Shown here piece after piece: positions 60,530-64,000 of a DNA stretch of 64,000 bases (its first letter is position 1; each line of letters starts with the position of its first letter). A model generated the notes under the pieces. That model saw nothing but the letters and a program-made list of their open reading frames with translations. It did no database searches and was not told the DNA's origin. This stretch comes from an uncultured Bacteroidota bacterium (lineage in GTDB: Bacteria > Bacteroidota > Bacteroidia > Chitinophagales > Chitinophagaceae), in the NCBI GenBank assembly GCA_903831575.1, contig CAIKYB010000032.1, positions 1 to 64,000 of the forward strand, given 5' to 3'. The position numbers and the translations under genes were made by a program.

Positions 60530-61513
60530 ATGAGACAAATTACTTTCAGAGAAGCTTTGCGTGAGGCCATGCAAGAAGAAATGAGATTGGATGAAAGGGT
60601 TTTTCTAATGGGAGAAGAGGTTGCAGAATATAATGGGGCTTACAAGGTGAGTCAGGGTATGCTGGACGAATTTGGTGAAAAGCGTGTTATTGATACGCCA
60701 ATTGCAGAATTAGGGTTTACGGCTATTGCTGTTGGTGCTGCTCAAAATGGATTGCGCCCTATTGTTGAATATATGACTTGGAATTTTGCCGTTTTAGCAT
60801 TAGATCAAATATTGAATACTGCTTCTAAAATGTTGGCTATGAGTGGCGGACAAGTTGGATGTCCAATCGTTTTTAGAGGAGCGAATGGAAGTGCCGGTCA
60901 GCTAGGAGCGCAACATTCTACAGCATTTGAAAGTATGTATGCAAATATTCCAGGAGTAAAAGTAATTTCTGTAAGTAATCCATACGATGCAAAAGGTTTA
61001 TTAAAAGCAGCTATCAGGGATGATGATCCTGTTGTTTTTATGGAAAGCGAATTGATGTATGGCGATAAAGGGGAAGTGCCTGAAGGAGAATATATTATTC
61101 CAATTGGGAAAGCAAATGTGGTAAGAGAGGGGAAAGACATAACAATAGTTTCTTTTAATAAGATGATGAAAGTAGCTTTAGGTGCTGCTGAAGAATTGGC
61201 TAAAGAAAATATCAGTGCGGAAGTAATTGATTTGCGTACTATTCGTCCATTGGACTGGTTCACCATATTAGAAAGTGTAAAGAAAACAAATCGTTTGATT
61301 ATTGTTGAAGAACAATGGCCTTTCGCTTCAATATCTTCTGAGATAACTTTTAGAATTCAAAAAGAGGGGTTTGATTATTTGGATGCGCCTATTCGCCGTA
61401 TTACTTCAGTTGATGCGCCTATGCATTATGCTCCAAATCTTGTTGCAGCTTATTTGCCTGATGTAAGTCGTACCGTGAAATTGGCTAAAGAAGTTATGTA
61501 CATGTACAAATAA
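60530..61513 (+). CDS. pdhB: Pyruvate dehydrogenase E1 component, beta subunit
   Basis: With the alpha subunit it performs the thiamine-diphosphate-dependent decarboxylation of pyruvate that feeds acetyl groups to the lipoyl E2. The 327-residue product begins RQITFREALREAMQEEM and has GEEVAEYNGAYKVSQG, TPIAELGFTAIAVGAA, AQHSTAFESMYANIPGVKV and the C-terminal domain EVIDLRTIRPLDW with VEEQWPFASI. The beta subunit stands alone here; pdhA is not in the window. A hairpin terminator follows the gene. Confidence 0.95.
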   Translation: MRQITFREALREAMQEEMRLDERVFLMGEEVAEYNGAYKVSQGMLDEFGEKRVIDTPIAELGFTAIAVGAAQNGLRPIVEYMTWNFAVLALDQILNTASKMLAMSGGQVGCPIVFRGANGSAGQLGAQHSTAFESMYANIPGVKVISVSNPYDAKGLLKAAIRDDDPVVFMESELMYGDKGEVPEGEYIIPIGKANVVREGKDITIVSFNKMMKVALGAAEELAKENISAEVIDLRTIRPLDWFTILESVKKTNRLIIVEEQWPFASISSEITFRIQKEGFDYLDAPIRRITSVDAPMHYAPNLVAAYLPDVSRTVKLAKEVMYMYK

Positions 61514-61540
61514 AGTCATTTAAAATTATATTTTATTTTG

Positions 61541-61572
61541 AATAGCTTCCACTTGTTTGGGAGCTATTTTAT
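61541..61572 (+). terminator. Rho-independent terminator after pdhB
   Basis: AATAGCTTCC (61541-61550) pairs with GGGAGCTATT (61559-61568) with one G-U pair around an eight-base loop. The T tract after it is short and interrupted (TTATTATTA), so strength is moderate. Confidence 0.7.
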
Positions 61573-61695
61573 TATTATGATGTTTATAATAATAGTGACA
61601 ATCAAATTTCAAATAATAGGTATTTTCTACTAGTCTAAATGTTAATAAATTCAAAATAACATCTTTACCTTTAGGGGATAGTAACATAATTCAAT

Positions 61696-64000
61696 ATGTT
61701 GAGATTGGTTTTTTTTCTGCTGATTTGTAGTTTTTTTTCTTCTAAAACTTTCGGGCAAACTCCTGTGCGAATGTCAACTCAAGTGGGGTATACTTACACA
61801 GAAAATTTCACAGATATTAATAACTGGACTTTCAAAACCAGTCCTAATGCTGATGGTACATTTACTGCAGGTGTAGGATCTTCTTGCTGGAAAGGGAATG
61901 CATCACAGTCAACAGGTGCCATTCCTGATGGGAAAAAAATAACAACTTCAACTACAAGTTTTACTGCATCCACTTCTGGCGGTGTTCAAAAGGGAACAGG
62001 AAATCTTGTCATGCTTACAACTGGTGCAACCGATAGTTCCAGTGCATTAGCATTTGATTGGTATGTAGATTTCACTAGTGTAAATGCAGGCACAATTAGT
62101 TTTGACTGGAGTTCATTGGCTAATAGTACCGGAGATCGAAAAGCTACATTGAAATTGTTTACAAGTTCTGATGGCACATCCTTTTCTGAATTAGCGGCTG
62201 CTCAGGTTTTGAATTTTACCAATAATGTTTCAACAAGCGGAAGTGTTACCAACGTAAATCTTCCTGCATCATTAAATGGATCATCAACAGCAAGAATAAG
62301 ATTTTATTTATTTAATGCAACAGGTGGAACAACAGGATCAAGGCCAAAGATTAGCATTGATAATTTAAATGTAACAGCAGTTTTAAATACACCATGTACA
62401 TCGCCTACCTCTCAGCCCACATCAATTATAATATCGCCAATAGGAAGTTCCAATATTAGCGGTTCCTTTACAGCGGCTACAGCTAATAGTTATTTGATTG
62501 TATTAAGTGCAAGTAATTCATTAAGTGCTTTACCTGAAAATGGAATTACTTATGCTATTGGAGCTGATTTGGGGGATGCTGTAGTAGCGTCTAATGATGA
62601 CAGCTTGGTATTTAATGTAAACGCATTGAATCCATCTACATCTTATTATTTGTTTGTTTTTTCACAAAATAATTTATGTACAGGCGGACCGATTTACAAT
62701 ACTACTAATCCATTGGTTGCATCTTTTACTACAACCTCAGGAATATCAGTCTGTGTATCGCCGTCAAATCAGCCAACCTCCTTATTATTTAGTAACATCA
62801 GCACCAGAGGTCTTCAGGGAGATTTTATTGCGGCATCAGCTACGGATGAATACTTGGTAGTAAGAAAAACAACAGCTACGTTAACATCGTCTCCTGTGAA
62901 TGGGGTTTCATACAATGCAAAGGATTCATTGGGTGGAGGTGTTATCGTTTATAGCGGCCCTTCGCTTTCTTTTTTGGAAGACTCCTTAAATACTGGAACG
63001 ACCTATTATTATTTCGTTTTTTCGATTAATTCACAGAATTGTTCTAATGGCCCAGTATACAATACCATATCGCCTTTAACTGCAACTGCAACTACTTTGT
63101 CAATTACCTCATCATGTGTATCGCCGTCAAATCAGCCAACCAATCTTTTACTTAATGGTGATAATAGCACTGCTTCGGGTTCATTTACAGCCAGTAGTGA
63201 TGCAGATACTTATTTGGTGTTGATGAGTACTTCTTCTACTCTTACTCAGACCCCAGTAAATAATGCTGTTTATACTGTTGGTGGAACCCTGGGAAATGCA
63301 ACAGTGATTTCAAATTCAAGTTCAACTTCTTTTTTTAAAAATAGTCTGACCGCATCAACCATTTATTATTTCTTCGTTTTTGCAGAACAAAATTCAAGTT
63401 GTTCGGGTGGTCCAAAATATAAATCAACGTTCCCCTTAACACAGAGCTTCACAACATTGACTTCTGGTACATACAATTATTATTTTGGCAATATGCATGC
63501 TCATTCGAGTTATTCAGATGGTAATAAAGATAGTACAGCTTTTACACCAGCTAACGATTATGCATATGCTAAGAATTCTTTAGGGATGGATTTTTTGGGT
63601 ATATCAGAGCATAATCATGCAGGTGCAGGGATGAATAAAAGTAACTGGCCTCTTGGTGTAGCACAAGCTAATGCTGCAACAAATGCTAATTTCGTTGCTC
63701 TTTACGGACAGGAGTGGGGGGTTATAAGTGGAGGAGGGCACGTGCTTATTTATGGGATAGATTCTTTAATCGGATGGGAAACCAGCAACTATCAAATATA
63801 TGTTGCAAAAAGTGACTACACCAGCGCAACAGGGTTGTTCAAAAGATTAAATATTAATGGCAATGCTTTTGCATCTTATGCACATCCTGCCAGTTCTGAT
63901 TATAATAATATCGCCAATGTGTCTTATAGTGGCATAGTTGATAGTGCTGTTGTTGGATGTGCAATTGAAAGTGGTCCTGCATTCTCAACAAGCACTACCT
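61696..64000 (+). CDS. Large secreted protein with Fn3-like repeats and PHP hydrolase domain (cut by right edge)
   Basis: Open from the ATG at 61696 to the right edge, at least 768 residues without a stop. A signal peptide ends in SKTFGQ. A jelly-roll-like domain (about residues 25-225: FTDINNWTFKTSPNADGTF, ARIRFYLFNATGG) comes first. Three Fn3-like repeats of about 115 residues follow, each beginning CxSPxxQPT and containing an IYN/PLT joint. From about residue 595 a PHP domain starts with GNMHAHSSYSDGN (metal ligands His601 and His603), LGISEHNHAGAG, LYGQEWGV and GGGHVLIYG, resembling the CehA/McbA family of metal-dependent hydrolases. The missing C-terminus may carry a T9SS tail. Confidence 0.85.
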   Translation, partial: MLRLVFFLLICSFFSSKTFGQTPVRMSTQVGYTYTENFTDINNWTFKTSPNADGTFTAGVGSSCWKGNASQSTGAIPDGKKITTSTTSFTASTSGGVQKGTGNLVMLTTGATDSSSALAFDWYVDFTSVNAGTISFDWSSLANSTGDRKATLKLFTSSDGTSFSELAAAQVLNFTNNVSTSGSVTNVNLPASLNGSSTARIRFYLFNATGGTTGSRPKISIDNLNVTAVLNTPCTSPTSQPTSIIISPIGSSNISGSFTAATANSYLIVLSASNSLSALPENGITYAIGADLGDAVVASNDDSLVFNVNALNPSTSYYLFVFSQNNLCTGGPIYNTTNPLVASFTTTSGISVCVSPSNQPTSLLFSNISTRGLQGDFIAASATDEYLVVRKTTATLTSSPVNGVSYNAKDSLGGGVIVYSGPSLSFLEDSLNTGTTYYYFVFSINSQNCSNGPVYNTISPLTATATTLSITSSCVSPSNQPTNLLLNGDNSTASGSFTASSDADTYLVLMSTSSTLTQTPVNNAVYTVGGTLGNATVISNSSSTSFFKNSLTASTIYYFFVFAEQNSSCSGGPKYKSTFPLTQSFTTLTSGTYNYYFGNMHAHSSYSDGNKDSTAFTPANDYAYAKNSLGMDFLGISEHNHAGAGMNKSNWPLGVAQANAATNANFVALYGQEWGVISGGGHVLIYGIDSLIGWETSNYQIYVAKSDYTSATGLFKRLNINGNAFASYAHPASSDYNNIANVSYSGIVDSAVVGCAIESGPAFSTSTT

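Overview
The window comes from an AT-rich member of the Bacteroidota, probably close to the Chitinophagaceae (inference). The support is: a GLPGLI-family protein, a type IX secretion (T9SS) C-terminal sorting domain with SprB-type repeats, a UpxY/NusG-like antiterminator in a capsule-type operon, promoters that fit the Bacteroidota pattern TTTG-N18/19-TAnnTTTG, and the general lack of Shine-Dalgarno sequences. No rRNA, tRNA, IS element, phage gene or CRISPR array was found.

Layout. 1-2565 (minus) is the N-terminal part of a large secreted repeat protein that runs off the left edge. 2965-17854 is mostly housekeeping: msrA, a PPC-domain lipoprotein, a MutS2 without Smr domain, a SirB1-like/DUF952 pair, topA, a DUF2520 dehydrogenase, a 2Fe-2S ferredoxin with iscX, a KdsC-like phosphatase, a UbiA prenyltransferase, a Maf pyrophosphatase, DUF2851 and OsmC. 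17898-28241 holds lipA and a glycogen locus (glgA-glgC, then glgB) split by an opposing GLPGLI/outer-membrane-receptor pair, then a TPR protein. 28321-35430 holds an arginase-family enzyme, an orphan CrtA-like protein, ndk, a DHH phosphoesterase, an FKBP lipoprotein, folP, a duplicated DUF1599 protein and a MauE/DoxX-thioredoxin fusion.

35679-39267 carries two paralogous secreted parallel beta-helix proteins, one with SprB repeats and a T9SS tail and one without. They converge on a 17-gene, 19.5-kb minus-strand exopolysaccharide operon (58813 to 39275): wza, wzc, upxY-like, deacetylase, wzy-like, wzx, two glycosyltransferases, a FemAB/GNAT-like acyltransferase, a PaaK/CapK-like adenylating enzyme, another glycosyltransferase, an alpha/alpha-toroid protein, DUF354, a Gfo/Idh/MocA dehydrogenase, an unassigned TIM-barrel-like protein, wecB and a WcaJ-type initiating sugar transferase. 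The cluster is visibly more AT-rich than its flanks and its genes often overlap. To the right are a thiolase and pdhB, and then the start of a large secreted protein with three Fn3-like repeats and a PHP metal-dependent hydrolase domain, cut by the right edge.

How the genes work together: the EPS operon should supply sugar-nucleotide precursors (WecB, Gfo/Idh), initiation (WcaJ), assembly, flipping (Wzx), polymerisation (Wzy), length control and export (Wzc/Wza), plus tailoring (deacetylase, PaaK-like and FemAB-like enzymes). The two beta-helix proteins are positioned like extracellular polysaccharide-modifying or -binding partners. The strongest candidates for something undescribed are the beta-helix pair with its shared acidic/tyrosine motif, and the PaaK/FemAB/toroid/TIM-barrel part of the EPS operon. 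Both functional readings are inference.
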